A stretch of 64,000 bases of DNA, taken from the NCBI GenBank assembly GCA_007922195.1, contig ML682005.1:34628639-34692638 (forward strand), written 5' to 3'. Below are positions 11,552 to 23,300 of this stretch, in pieces. Within the stretch, counting starts at the first letter, position 1. Every line of letters starts with the position of its first letter. Origin of the DNA: Podocnemis expansa. Taxonomy: Eukaryota > Chordata > Testudines > Podocnemididae. The notes beneath the pieces were generated by a model that made no database searches, was not told the DNA's origin, and saw only the letters and a list, made by a program, of their open reading frames with translations. Position numbers and translations under genes: made by a program.

Positions 11552-12440
11552 TTACAGAAACTAATGGTATTGTGGAGAAACTATTTTTTGGCTAAGAGTG
11601 AGAGGGATGTTCCCAAACCTGATCCATTTCTTTAGGTGACAAAACGAAGAAACTGTTCCAGATTGAGGCATCACTGGAGGTGGTTTTGGAACAAACTGAT
11701 AAAAAAAAGCAGTCTTAAGTCATCAGGACTAGACAGGTTCCACTAAATTCTGAAGGAACACAAATATGAAATTGCAGAACTACTAACTGGTATGTAATAT
11801 ATCACTTAAATTAGCTTCTGTAACAGATGATTGAAGGATAGCTAATGTGATGCCAGAAAGGCTCCGGAGGCAATACCAGCAGCTAGAGGCTAATAAGCCT
11901 AATTTCAGTACCAAAAAATTGGTTGAAACCATAGAAAAGAGCACAATTATCAGACATATAGGAGAACATAATTTGTGAAAATAGCAATTGTCTCACCAAT
12001 CTACTAGAATTCTTTGAGGGGGAATCAAGTACTCTATATCCACTGGATCACCGTTCGCTGCATTCTTATTGAAGGCCTTTGACAAGGTTTCTTACCAGAC
12101 TCTTAAGCAAAGCAAGCTGTCACGGGTTAAGAGGAAAGGGCCTCTCTCATATGAGTAATTTGTTAAATGGTTAATTTTCAGAACAGAGAGAAATAGCGGT
12201 GTTCTCCTGGGGGTCTTTACTGGGACCAGTACTTTCAACATAGTCATAAATTACCTGGAAAAGGGGAAGATAAAATAGTGAGATGGCATAGTCTACAGAT
12301 GTTACAGACCTACTCAAGATAGTGAAGTCTAAAGCAGATTGCAAAGAATTTAACAAAGGGATCTCTCAAACCGGATCCCAGCAGCAAAATGACAGATGAA
12401 AGTCAATGTTAAAATAAGTTTAGCATAACATTTAGTGAAA

Positions 12441-14774
12441 ATGTAGTTTGTTTATATTGATACATTCTGTTTTCTGTGGCCTTTGGGGTGGGGGGAATAG
12501 AGGGGCTACTTCAGTCTCTGAAAAATGACAGGTTTTTTCAATTATTTCACATATAGTTAAGCACAAATTGGGTGTTTCATCAGATGTGTAACTCAGTAGC
12601 CTCTGACCACACTGCAATCACATATCACCAAGAAATTAACTGTAGGGCACATGATCTTGGAGTGATGTAGGCTATAATTTATAGTGCATCAGAGGTCTTG
12701 AATTCCATTGCAAGTGCCTTTATGTAAACACTTGCTACAGTTCTAGGGTTGTGGACCAGCATCTCATACTGTCTGGGCACAGAAATTCTTACGCACACTT
12801 GTCTACATAAGCAGAAATTTCTGACACAAAACTGAGACACAAGGGAATGGGGCTCCCCTAGTCTCTTTAGTACATTCCCTCTGAGAACTGCTGAGCCACG
12901 CCCTGGAATTTCCTGCTTTTAAGCCCATATTTAACCCAAGTATGATTGATGGGGATGGAGAAGCAGGCTCAGACTTACCCACGGCAGTTCCTTAATCAGT
13001 GGTGCAGAGTTTCTATGCCCTATCACAGCCCCTCAAAATAGGCACTGAAATGGTGCAAGCAAATCAAGTGCTTATAGGTGCAGATGGAAAAATTGGTCTC
13101 AATATTACAGAAATTAAACACGGGAAAAAATAGATGAGGTCTGCCCTCCTCCTCCTCCTGTACTCTTAAGATTCCTAGAGGAGAACATAGGTGGCTGAAC
13201 CACTGTTTTAAAAATACCTCTTCACATAGTTGGTTGCTGCAGCATTGAAAGCAAACAAGATACACCCAACATAAATGAAACAAGGAGGAAACCTTGGTAC
13301 CTAGTGATCTTTTATTTAACTTCATTCTTTGATTTTCCAGGGTAACTGGATTTATAGTAATCATAAACACAGTATATACATGTGCAATTTTGTACCTGAT
13401 CCTTGACAACAAAATAGGTGCCAAATATAGATAATAGCTGATGAATAGGTAGGGAACAGCAAAAATTATCTACCAAGGTAAATGCTTTAGATTGTAACTC
13501 TGATATGTCTAGACATATATTTGATTTTTAGAAGCTTGGCTTTGAGAGGAATGGGAAAGTATTTGAAGTAAACTTATTGAAACCATTTTTCCCTTAAGTG
13601 GGGTAGATAATTTAAAGAATAACTAGCAATTATAATTATCCTCTATTATTATACAGTGCCCAAAGTGAGCTATATTACTCAGAAGAGTAATTTGGTTCAT
13701 GTTTGTAAGATGAAAATTAAAATATTTAACACTGCCCACACACCCTAGAAATCAATGATTTATTAATGAAACTGGAAAAAATACCAAAGAAAAAGGAAAT
13801 ATTTAAAAAGTGTGTTCTATATGTAATTCAAAGATAGAAAATTAGGATAATTTTACCATTTGACAATTATACATAAGTGAATAAATACAGTTTTAGACAT
13901 TTTCAAATTTTTATGGTGGAGGAGATAGGATAATAAGAGCTCAACATTCACCAGAATGTTTAGTAATTAAAAGTTAAAAAGTAATTCCCCCTCAAAATAA
14001 AAAGTATATGAAAAAATGACCAGTGAAACTTAACATTTGGTCCAGTCATGTTCAAAGATACACACTAAAATTTTATTAAAATCTGACAGCAGAATTTCTT
14101 TGCAAATTGGACTGGTTTGTAGACTTTACTCACATGTCTTTCATGAGGCTATTCACATGAGTAAATGGTGAAGATTCATCCAATATAAATGCAAGAAAAT
14201 TTTAAATCCATATATTCTTAAACAAGCAACTTGGAAACAGAGGAGCCTGGATCATTCCCAAAATGATCAACCATAAAGCTATCAGTGAGGAAATATGCAC
14301 ATGTACCTACCTCACCCCAGCTCACTCCTGTCTCTCTTCTCCTAGAAGAGTGTTCTGTTTTCTTTACTAGAGTACATCATAGCATAGCTTTAGTTGGTTG
14401 CTTGTTCTGTCATATTTGACATTTCAGATAATCATGTCATATAACCTCTGCTTCCAATTATGAATAAGAATGGCAATTACATTTTAACTGTGACATAAAA
14501 CAAAGGGCTTTCCTTTAATGATCCCTAACTGGCATATTAATAAAACCCATGTGCAGGAGTAATAGTAAGATACTGTAAAGTCAGCTTTTCAAAGCCATAA
14601 ATCATATCACACAAACATTTTCTCCAGGGGCCCAATCTTTTCTTTTACTCATCCAAAACTCTGACTGAAATCCAGAAATTCAGTATTGCCTAAATAAGGA
14701 TTTAGCGATGACTCAGCACAACACAGGCCACAGTCTCACCCACCCTCTCCTGCAATAAATCTGTAGCCAATAAC
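12441..14774. other. Unassigned AT-rich sequence
   Basis: No gene, RNA or clear transposon was recognised in these 2.3 kb. The longest frame (13023-13424, minus, 133 codons) has no recognisable domain, splice context or conserved motif. Confidence 0.5.
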
Positions 14775-15220
14775 TAAGCTACTGATAACCTCAGATTTGA
14801 AGACTTCAAGACACAATGAATCCAGCAGCAATTGAGTTGTGTCCCATATTACAAAGGAACAATAAACCAACACCTCTGCCAGCCTACCCGGAGGGAAAAT
14901 TCCTTCCCAATTCCAATATGGAGATCAGTTAAGCCCTGAGCATTTGAGCAACACTTATCAGTCAGACGCCCAAGACAGAATTCTCTGTAGTAGCTCAGAA
15001 CCCATCCCATCAATTGTCCCATCAGCATATCAACCACCAGGAGCCAAAGATCAGTCAATTGCCAAACTAGGCTATACTATTATACCAACCCCTCTGTTCA
15101 TTTACCAAGTTCAAGTTTGAAACCAGCTAGACATTTTGTCCACACTGCTCCCTTTGGAGGGCAATTCATGAACTTCACTCCTCTCCTCCTCCTGAACTCT
15201 GCAGTTTTTTAGTATTAAGA
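14775..15220 (-). mobile_element. Possible decayed LINE 3' region
   Basis: Sequence such as GTTCAAGTTTGAAACCAGC and GGAGGGCAATTCATGAACTT near 15105-15175 resembles the complement of old L2/CR1 3'-half sequence common in amniotes. Divergence is high and the ends cannot be placed. It could be another ancient repeat. Confidence 0.35.
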
Positions 15221-17677
15221 AGTCAATTACCTTCCATCAGTGTAGTTCCTCATCATGCTTTTGTAAATGCAGACTGCTCAAGTCAGCCCTATCAATATTC
15301 TATGAGCCAGTAATTTGGCTGAATAAAGTGCTTTTGATTGTTTAAATATATTTAACATATTTGGTTCATCTTTGGCACTATTTTCTCCACCACTTTCCTG
15401 TCTGGGTGCCATTTGGCTGGAAAAGCACATATTTTCTTCACAAAAAACATGTTTAGATCATCAAATCTTTGCATAACCCTTTACATGGATAAGACAGTCA
15501 TGAGGTGAAACCATGGGAGTTTTACCAATGACTTCAGTGGGGCGAAGTTTTTAGCAAGATCCTGCTCTGAACAGCTTTTGCAATCAGACCTGGCAGAATT
15601 CAATTTTTATTTTCATATAGTTTCAATAGATATTAGTTTATTTTAAGCTTTTCTTTTATATATTGACCACCACGGTCATTTGGAGTTTTGCTATTGACTT
15701 CGGTGAAAGCAGGATTAGGCACACAGGCATTACAAGACTAGGTCACATTTTAGATTTAGTAGTGTTTGAGCATTCTCAATTCTCCAAGTCCAAATCTCAT
15801 AGATCACAATACATACCACAAGTCAGGAATATAATCCTGAACACCTGACCAAATAAATAAATAAAAAGTTACTGATTTTCTGCTAATACATAACTGGGAC
15901 TTATTCACCATACATCCAGTGGTTGCCATTAAGAAGTCAACATCTGCCAACATTTGTCAAACACTATCAGTGCTTTAAAAAAAAAAAAGTGCCAGTATGC
16001 TCCTTTCCCTGGTCAGTGGTGCTGGCACAAAAGGTGCCAATACTCCATACGCCTGTGTACTACCACAAAAAGAAAAACACTGCACACCAGCATCCAGGAA
16101 AAGGTGAAACCAGTAATGTGACAGAGTGTTGGCAAATGACTGTTTAATGGTGACTTCTATATTATATGTATACATTGCCTCAGTTAAACTCTCAAAACAA
16201 TGTAGCTCTTCTAAAATAATAGTCATATTGGAGAGAATGGGTGAGAATGTTATGTTGGACCATCTTTTGGGGGGATAGATAAGCTCAAGTTGCTCAGAGC
16301 TAGGAATGGTACTAAGAATGTCACAGTTAAATATGAGATGGAAAATACAGCTTTAGTACAAGTAGCTAGCACAAAGGGATCATTCAAGATGAAGTGGCTA
16401 GTTAACACTCTACAGTCGTAAAAGATAAAAGCAAATTAGTGGGTTACAGATTATAGTAATATGTCATAAATACATGGTCTTTATTAAGACCATGATTTTT
16501 AGTGGCTAGCAAAGTTATGAATTTAAATTCTCAGGCTCATCTTTTGAAAGTGTTGTGCAGGTTTCCTTTGAGGATGAGGATTGATAAATCAGATACAGAA
16601 TGATGACTTTGTGGAAAGTATTCAGCCATCAGGACTCTGCCAGAGAGCAACATGCAAAACCTATGGACATATCTCCACCGCTACAATTCATCGTTCCACC
16701 CCAACCCCCCAATCACCACAAATAACTTTCATGATTCTTGGATTCTACATGGCATGTGGAGTACTTCATCCAGGGCACTAAATGCCCGTATATCTATGTA
16801 TTAATTTTATGAGTCATATTAAATTTAAAAAGTAGTATAATTAACACTATTGAAAAAGAGATGAGCATTTAGGAGTAAATTTTCCATGTGATTCATGAAT
16901 AATTCAATCTACCATTTTTGATTACTAACATTTTTAGTTATTATACTGAATCTATTTCATGACCTTCAAATGGTAAAACCCCAGATTATTAATGTGAAAT
17001 TTGATGCATGGGGCTTAATAGCGAAATAAATCCCTGTCCCGTATATGTTCTTAATCTGAAGAGAGGTTAATAATCTTCAGTAATTTTTACTTAGGTGGCT
17101 GCTAGCATACAATAATGCTTCCAAGTCAGAGAAGTTGCCACCTAGGGGCTCTTAAAATGTACAAAATAAACTCAGTTTGACATTTTTCCACTCTCCTATA
17201 AATAACTAATTATATGGCCTGCAATTTTAAAAGCTGTATGGAACCAAAATACTGTTTACTATAGTGTTGTGAAGAATAAAAATAATAAAAAGGATACAGA
17301 TATAACACAGGTAAAATAGTCATATATTCTAATAGCAACAGTAAAGCAAAAATTCAAAATCTTTACAATTGTCCAGTTCTCTTAGCCATACATTTCTTGG
17401 CACAGTTCTCTAAACCCTCTATTATAAAAACAACCAAGCCAGCTATCTGTGAAATCCTGTATGTCTGCGTATCAGTGATGCTCTTGTGGAGCTGTCACTG
17501 TGCACACTTGCACTATACATAGAGTGACTTACAGCTAGGGAAGAAAGGATAAACAAAATCAATAATTGAACTCTCTTTTCATAATGGGAACAGATATTGG
17601 AATGCAGGTTGAACAAAATAATCTATTGGAGACAAGCAGCCAAGTTAATTGAATTACGCAAAGATCCTGTCATATCA
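15221..17677. other. Unassigned sequence
   Basis: No gene is seen. Two copies of a TTGACTTCAGTGGG-like motif lie at about 15521-15541 and 15681-15720, the second followed by AGGATTAGGC. A 9-bp stem with a 4-base loop (CATGGTCTT/AAGACCATG) sits at 16473-16494. An A-rich run lies at 15978-15989. Confidence 0.5.
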
Positions 17678-18960
17678 TCATAGAATCACAGAAGATTAAA
17701 GCTAGAAGGGACCTCATCAGGTCATCTAGTTCAACCCCCCTGCTGAAAGCAAGACTGATCATCACATCCAGGGTTTTATCTAACCAGGTATTTAAAGTTT
17801 CCAAAATGGAGATTCCACCACCTCCCTAGGTAACCTATTCCAGTGCTTCAGCACCCTCTGAGTGAGAACGTTTTTCCTAATATCCAACCTCAACCTCCCC
17901 AGCAGCAGCTTGAAACCATTGTTCCTTGTTCTGTCCTCTGCCACCACTAAGACTAGACTAGCTCCCTCCCTCTTGGAGCACCCCTTCAAGTAACTGAAGG
18001 TTGTTACCAAATCCCTCCACAGTCTTCTCTTCTGCAAAATAAATAAGCCAAGTTTCTTCAGTCTTTCCTCATTAAGTTATGTGCCCCAACCCCCTAATCA
18101 TTTTTGTTGCCCTCTGCTGAACTCTTTCTAATTTGACAACATCCTTTCTGTAGTGGGAACCCAAAACTAGATACAATATTCCAGATGTAGCCTCACCAGT
18201 GTCAAATAGGAGGGGAATAATCACATCCCTCTATCTACTGGCAGTGCTCTTATTGATATAGCCCAATATGCTGTTGGCCTTTTTGGCAACAAGGGCACAC
18301 TACTAAATCATATCCCACTTCCCATTCAACATAACCCCATGTCCTTTTCTACAGATCTACTACTTAGCCAGTCAGTCCTCAGCCTGTAGCAGTACATGTG
18401 ATTTTTTCATCCTAAGTGCAGGAATTTGCACTTTTCCTTGTTGAACATAATGAGATTTCATTTGGCCCAATGCTCCAATTTGTCTAGTTCTCTCTGAATC
18501 CTTTCCCTACCCTCCAGCATATCTGCCATTCCCCCCAGCTTGCTGTCATTCGCAAAATTACTGAGCATGCAGTCTATCCCATCATCCAGATTATTAATGA
18601 AGATGCTGAACAAAATTGGCCCCAACACCAACCCCTGGGGCATTCTGCTTGTTCCTGGTTGCCAACTAGAAATTGAGTCATTGATCCCTACGTGCTAAGA
18701 CCAATGATCTAGCCAGCTTTCTATCCACCTGATGGTCCATTCATCAAAACCATACTTTCTTAGCTTGCTGACAAGAATGTTGTGGGAAAGTATCAAAAGC
18801 TTTGATAAAGTCAAGGTATATCACATAGATGGCTATTCCCACATCCACAAAGCCAGTCATCTCAGAGAAGGCAATCAGGTGCTGAGGCACGATTTGCCCT
18901 TGGTGAGTCCATGCTCATTGTTCCTGATCACACTGTTTTCTTCCAAGTTATTCCAAAAAT
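17678..18960 (-). mobile_element. CR1 LINE 3' part, 5'-truncated
   Basis: The 3' end is at 17678-17745 (complement of GACCTGATGAGGTCCCTTC and an octamer-type tail). Homology to the other CR1 copies then continues up to about 18957, inside the reverse transcriptase (the complement of the NSQHGFTKG region). It stops abruptly, as expected for 5' truncation during target-primed reverse transcription. It is more diverged than the copies at 1833 and 59440. Confidence 0.9.
17792..18957 (-). pseudogene. CR1 ORF2 C-terminal remnant
   Basis: Two readable pieces remain. The piece 18643-18458 has PQGLVLGPILFSIFINNLDD and the active-site region. The piece 18037-17792 has ATFSYLKGCS, RTRNNGFKLLLGRLRLDIRK and [15 protein letters not shown]. 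The active-site motif, normally F/Y-A-D-D, reads FANDSKLGG (near 18545-18557), so the first catalytic aspartate is lost. Frameshifts separate the pieces. Confidence 0.88.
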
Positions 18961-19139
18961 TAAGGAGGATTTAGTACCATATTATTCTATTTCTTTTTAA
19001 ATACAACAGACTAATTACTGTATCATCAGTCCCTATTCAGGAATATGTTTTGTTTCACTTAATACAACATAATGTCAAATAGCACATGTCTATAGTTTTA
19101 TCATCACCATGTCGGTCCACCAAATTTGAGATGCAAATA
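18961..19139. other. Unassigned spacer
   Basis: AT-rich DNA between the truncated CR1 and the next repeat. No signal was recognised. Confidence 0.5.
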
Positions 19140-19262
19140 CAGTGAATTAATATATTTTATTGGATCTACTTCTGACAGAGAAAAAGACAAGCTTTTATGC
19201 TGACTTTCCCTACCAGAAATTGGTCCAATAAAAGATGATATCTCACTCATGTTGTTTCTCAA
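19140..19262. repeat. Foldback repeat, second Penelope-type terminal family
   Basis: One arm (TTTTATTGGATCTACTTCTG, from 19155) is the inverse of the other (AGAAATTGGTCCAATAAAAG, 19215-19234). The spacer contains GACAAGCTTTT, the complement of AAAAGCTTGTC. I recall the same layout (GAAAGCTTGTC, then GTTGGTCCAATAAAAG) from dispersed reptile repeats related in plan to the Penelope ends elsewhere in this window. The hammerhead core itself is not preserved. Confidence 0.5.
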
Positions 19263-21644
19263 ATAGCATAGGGAAATTTCATTTTCCTATATTTGTAATT
19301 AGATTTCATAATATCATGTTCAAACCCCAAGATTTAACAATTTTCTTCTGAACTGAAGATTTTCTTAATAGTACTAATATTCACAAAAAAATTACAATGT
19401 TTTGGAACACATCCTACAGCCTTAAGTTTATTTCAACATTTACGGTAAAGTCATGTCCCTGCTGAAGTCAGTGGGAGCTCTGTCATTGATTTCAATGGGA
19501 AGATTTTTCACTGCATGAAATCACAGTTTTGGATACATAAAAACCCTAGGATCAAAACTTTAAGGTAAGAAAAGAAAAAAAGAAATAGGACTTATTCCAC
19601 CTACAGAGCTCCTTTTTTTTTTTTAAAGAGGTGATGAGTCAGAAGTCTAAGCCTGAGATTTAAAATACCAAAATTCCTTTGAACCATATATTTCAAATCC
19701 AGTGGAACTGATCTAATCCTTCAGGCAGTTTACTGTAGGCAGCATTTATTAGGACATTTAACACACAAGAGCTTGTTATGCGGGCGGCTTTATGTGCATC
19801 TATCATACCCAATACTACTACTTTTCCAAGTGATGTTACCTGGAAATCAGTGATAACACCATTCAAATAGAGTTCAGAGGTTACAAAACACAAAATACAA
19901 ACTCATAATACAAGTGTGTGGGGGTGGTGGAGGTAAAGCCAAGATCAGAGTATTGATTTGAAAAAGGAAGTACCTAAGGAAACAAACCTGTTCTGGCCCC
20001 TTTAGTCACTACAAAAGAAAGGAGAAAATGGCCAGATCTCACCCGCCAAAAAGCCTGCTGACTCCTCAGCTGACATTGAGTCTCCTGTGCTCTTACACTG
20101 CCCTACGGCTACTGCATAAGGAAGTGGGAGAGGATGCGGACAGAGTGCTGTAGCATTCTAGTTGTTTTCAGCTGGCAGGTAACCCATTGTTACTTGATGA
20201 TTCAAATTCAAACAGACATTCATGCTTGAAAAGTGATCCTATTTCTACTAATTCATGTAAAAGAGAAACTAATTAAAAACAGAACAATTTTCAAGATCAT
20301 AAAAAATACAAATTATATACATTGAACTTCATTATGAGCATATTTTTACACCTCTAACTATGACTTATTAACAAAGTTACTGAAAGCCAGGACAGTTATG
20401 ACCGAAAAAACCCTCAATTCCACCTATTTTTCATTTTCTAAAATCTCTATAGAGAGGCCCATTTCTGCTTTGCCTGAGTTATCAGCTTTACTCAGCAGCA
20501 CATGTATATGCTTATGAACCAATCCAATATGATCTGATTAATGCAAGATGTAAGTATCCAAAAATAGCAGTATTTGGGATATTTAATCTTCTTGCTGAGT
20601 CTCTGACAACAAAATAGTCAGCCAAACACTTTGGTCTCTTACCTTTTAAATCAATTCACTCTTCATTGCTGAAAGTATATGCACATCCCAGATCGCATTT
20701 TCTCCTGCTCACACCATTTGCTCCTTTCTATTTCTAACAGCTCCTTTTGCTTCTTTTATTGTACTTTGCATTCTAGAATGCCACTCCTTAAGTTTCAAAA
20801 AGTTCTCTGCTATAGCCCGGTGAAAAACATTTGATGGAATAGCCTTCCATTTAAAAAAAAAAGTGTTTTCATCTAAAATAGATTATTCTTTCCTGCAAAA
20901 GGTGTCAATTTCAGAAGTCTGAGCAGAAAGATGAGCAGAAAATATTTATGCCCTGCCTGTCATATAAAAACAGACATCTTTCCTCTGAATAGTTTGAATG
21001 CCAAAAATGTTTATTTTCAGTAGAAAACTTTTCTATACATTTAACCATCCTAGTCCAATTCACAATAAAAAATCAATATCGGAATTTCAGGTTTCCAACC
21101 AGCTTTAGTTCCCATTTTTAATTTTTCAGGGATCTCTTATCACCTTCTCCTATTCCTTCCAGAAAATATATATTTTCCATGAATGCCACAATTATTTTTT
21201 CTTACCAGTAATCTTCCTCACTTTTCTTTCCTGAACTGTTGTACTGTGTTCTCTCTCATCTATCTCAGAACCCCAGTCTTGCAGAGATTTCTCTACATGT
21301 GCCCTTACCTACATCTGGAATCCTATTGAAGTTGATCAGACTTGTGCATGCATATGGCACAAGTATCTTAGATTCTTTGAGGAAGATAGTGTTTCTTGCT
21401 CTGTATGGTTCTGTGTAAATTCAGGACACTGGCTGATTTAAAGTACATTTTAAGACATTAAAATATATTATTAGAATTTTTAATATATATATTAGGTATA
21501 TCCCATCTTTAATATGGACTCCAGGTTGGTGGGGGGGTGTTTGTTTATTAAAACTGAAGGACATTTTCAAAGTCAATAACAATCAAATATTGACTTTAAG
21601 ATAAAGCTTTCATTGATTAAAAATGTTAATGATTTCATTAAAGG
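19263..21644. other. Unassigned AT-rich sequence
   Basis: No gene or transposon was recognised over 2.4 kb. Two TTGATTTCAATGGG-like motifs lie at 19461-19500. The frame at 19693-19893 (minus) has no family resemblance. Confidence 0.5.
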
Positions 21645-23300
21645 AAATCATAAAGAACACATTGCCATTCCGAGAAGCTAAATGAATTCTTTGTGTTCGT
21701 CTTCAGAAGATATGGGGGGAATCTCTAGATTTGAGCCATTCTTATTAGGTTGCAAATCTGAGGAACGTCACAGATTCAATAGAAGAGATATTGGAACAAA
21801 TTGATAAATTAAACAGTTCTAAGTCATCCAGACTAGTCTGACTAGATGGTATGAAATATAAAACTGGAAAAAAACACTAATATCTGTGGCACATAATCTA
21901 TCACTTAATTCAGGCTTTGTATCAGGTGACTTGAAGTTAACTCATGTAATGCATGTTTCTAAAAAGGCTTCAGAGGAAATCCTGCAATTATGGTCTAGTA
22001 AACCTGACTTTAGTACCAGGTAAATGGGTTGAAATTTTAGTACAGATCAAGAACAGAAAAACTAACAAGGAGTCCTGTGGCACTTAAAGACTAACTAATT
22101 GCTTGTTTTGCTGAACAAGTCCAACAATAATGCCCCTTTAGAATAAAAAGAGAATGATCAGACACAGATTAACATGATTTGCTCAAAAAAGTGTCAACAC
22201 AAATTTTGTACAGGGAAATTATGCCTAACCAATCACCAGTTTATTAGAATTCTTTGAGGCTGTCACAAGCATGCGGATAAGGGTGACCTGATGGATAAAA
22301 TATACTTGAACTTGCAAAGGCCTTTTACAAGTTTTGTCACCAAAAGCTCTTAAGCAAACTAAACATGCATGGTCATGGGATATGATGCAGCGTCCTCTCA
22401 TGGATCAGTGACAGACCAAAGACAGGGAACAAAGGATAGGAAAAAAGGTCTTTTTTTCAGAATGGAGAAAAATAAATAGTAGGGTCCACAAGAATCTGTA
22501 GTGGGAATTGTGCTAGTCAACTTTTCTAAGTGATTTAGAAACAGGGGGAAATGCTGAAGGTGAAAAATTGTAGGCAATGCAAAATTACTCAAGATAATCA
22601 AGAACAAAGCAGACTGAAGAGTTACAAAGAGTTCTCACAAAATTGGGAGAGTGGGTGATAAAATGGCAGATGAAATTCAATTCTGATAAGTGCAAAGTAA
22701 TATATATTGGAAAAAACCAATTCCCATTATACATATATAAATCTAAGCTACACCTTGAGTACTGCAAGCAGTTCTGATGCCCCATCTAAAAAGTGATGCA
22801 TTTGAATTGCAAAAAAGATACAGAAATGGACAACAGCTAAAATTAGGGGTATGGAACAGCTTCCACATGATATGAAAAATTAAAAAGATTGGGGCTGTTA
22901 GAAAAGAGACGTGATAGAGGTCTATAAAATCATGAATGGTGTGGAGAAAGAAAATATTATTTACCCCTTCACATAGCATAAGGGCTAAGGGTCACTGAAA
23001 TAAGGTAAAAAGCAGAAAGTTTTAAACAGACAAAGGGAAGCAGTTATTCAAACAGACAGACACCCAACTTGACACTCAACTTGTGGAATTCATTGTCATG
23101 GGATGTTGTGAAGGCCAAAAGTACAACTGGGCTCCAAAATACATTAGTTCAGTACAGGTAAGATTGGTCCATCAATGGCTATTAGCCAACTCATCTTCTG
23201 GGTGTCCTTAAACTTCTCACTGCCAGAATCGTTTGGCACTTACCACTGGCAGTGACAGGATTCTGGGTTAGATGGACAATTTGTCTGACCTAGAGATATA
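21645..23300 (+). mobile_element. Old L3-like CR1 LINE, 3' half
   Basis: Reading the plus strand across frames gives KLNEFFVFVF near 21680, then NPAIMV..NLTLVPGKWVE (degraded [14 protein letters not shown]) near 21985-22035. A degraded palm region follows at about 22210-22560, then KWQMKFNSDKCKVIYIGKN at about 22660-22715. Next come RYTLEYCKQF-type sequence near 22750 and LLEKRRDRG near 22895. The 3' end near 23255-23300 reads TGGGTTAGATGGACAATTTGTCTGACC, the L3/CR1-type tail. A Penelope terminal repeat interrupts it at 22064-22140. It is highly decayed and inactive. Confidence 0.75.
22064..22105 (+). repeat. Penelope-type terminal repeat inside the old CR1
   Basis: It reads AACAAGGAGTCCTGTGGCAC then TTAAAGACTAACTAATT, the cleanest match in the window to the shared terminal motif. 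LINE homology (AGATCAAGAACAGAAAA, then GAATGATCAGACACAG) continues on either side, so it is a later insertion. It is truncated before the hammerhead-like section. Confidence 0.75.

Larger units (their letters stand above)
8550..12440 (+). mobile_element. Old L3-like CR1 LINE, plus strand, with nested inserts
   Basis: On the plus strand the order is: an ORF1 end, with YRRDVCHLNQ near 8680-8720 corresponding to the DGLHLN esterase block; a linker; an endonuclease with IDIIGITETQWNENYQW near 10010-10050; a region with IPDLVLSGAQDLIQEV and NNDHNLIKVNIPV near 10480-10575; and a poorly preserved reverse transcriptase from about 11560 to 12440. The last part includes ALKAFDKV-like sequence near 12070 and a WNREKCGVLLGVFTGT-like region near 12180-12230. 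Frameshifts and stops are everywhere. A GC-rich insert (about 9063-10005) and a MITE (11090-11551) split it. The 3' end is missing or unrecognisable. Confidence 0.75.

Noticed and set aside
16473..16494. 9-bp hairpin CATGGTCTT/AAGACCATG
   Set aside because: Short, isolated and expected by chance in 64 kb.
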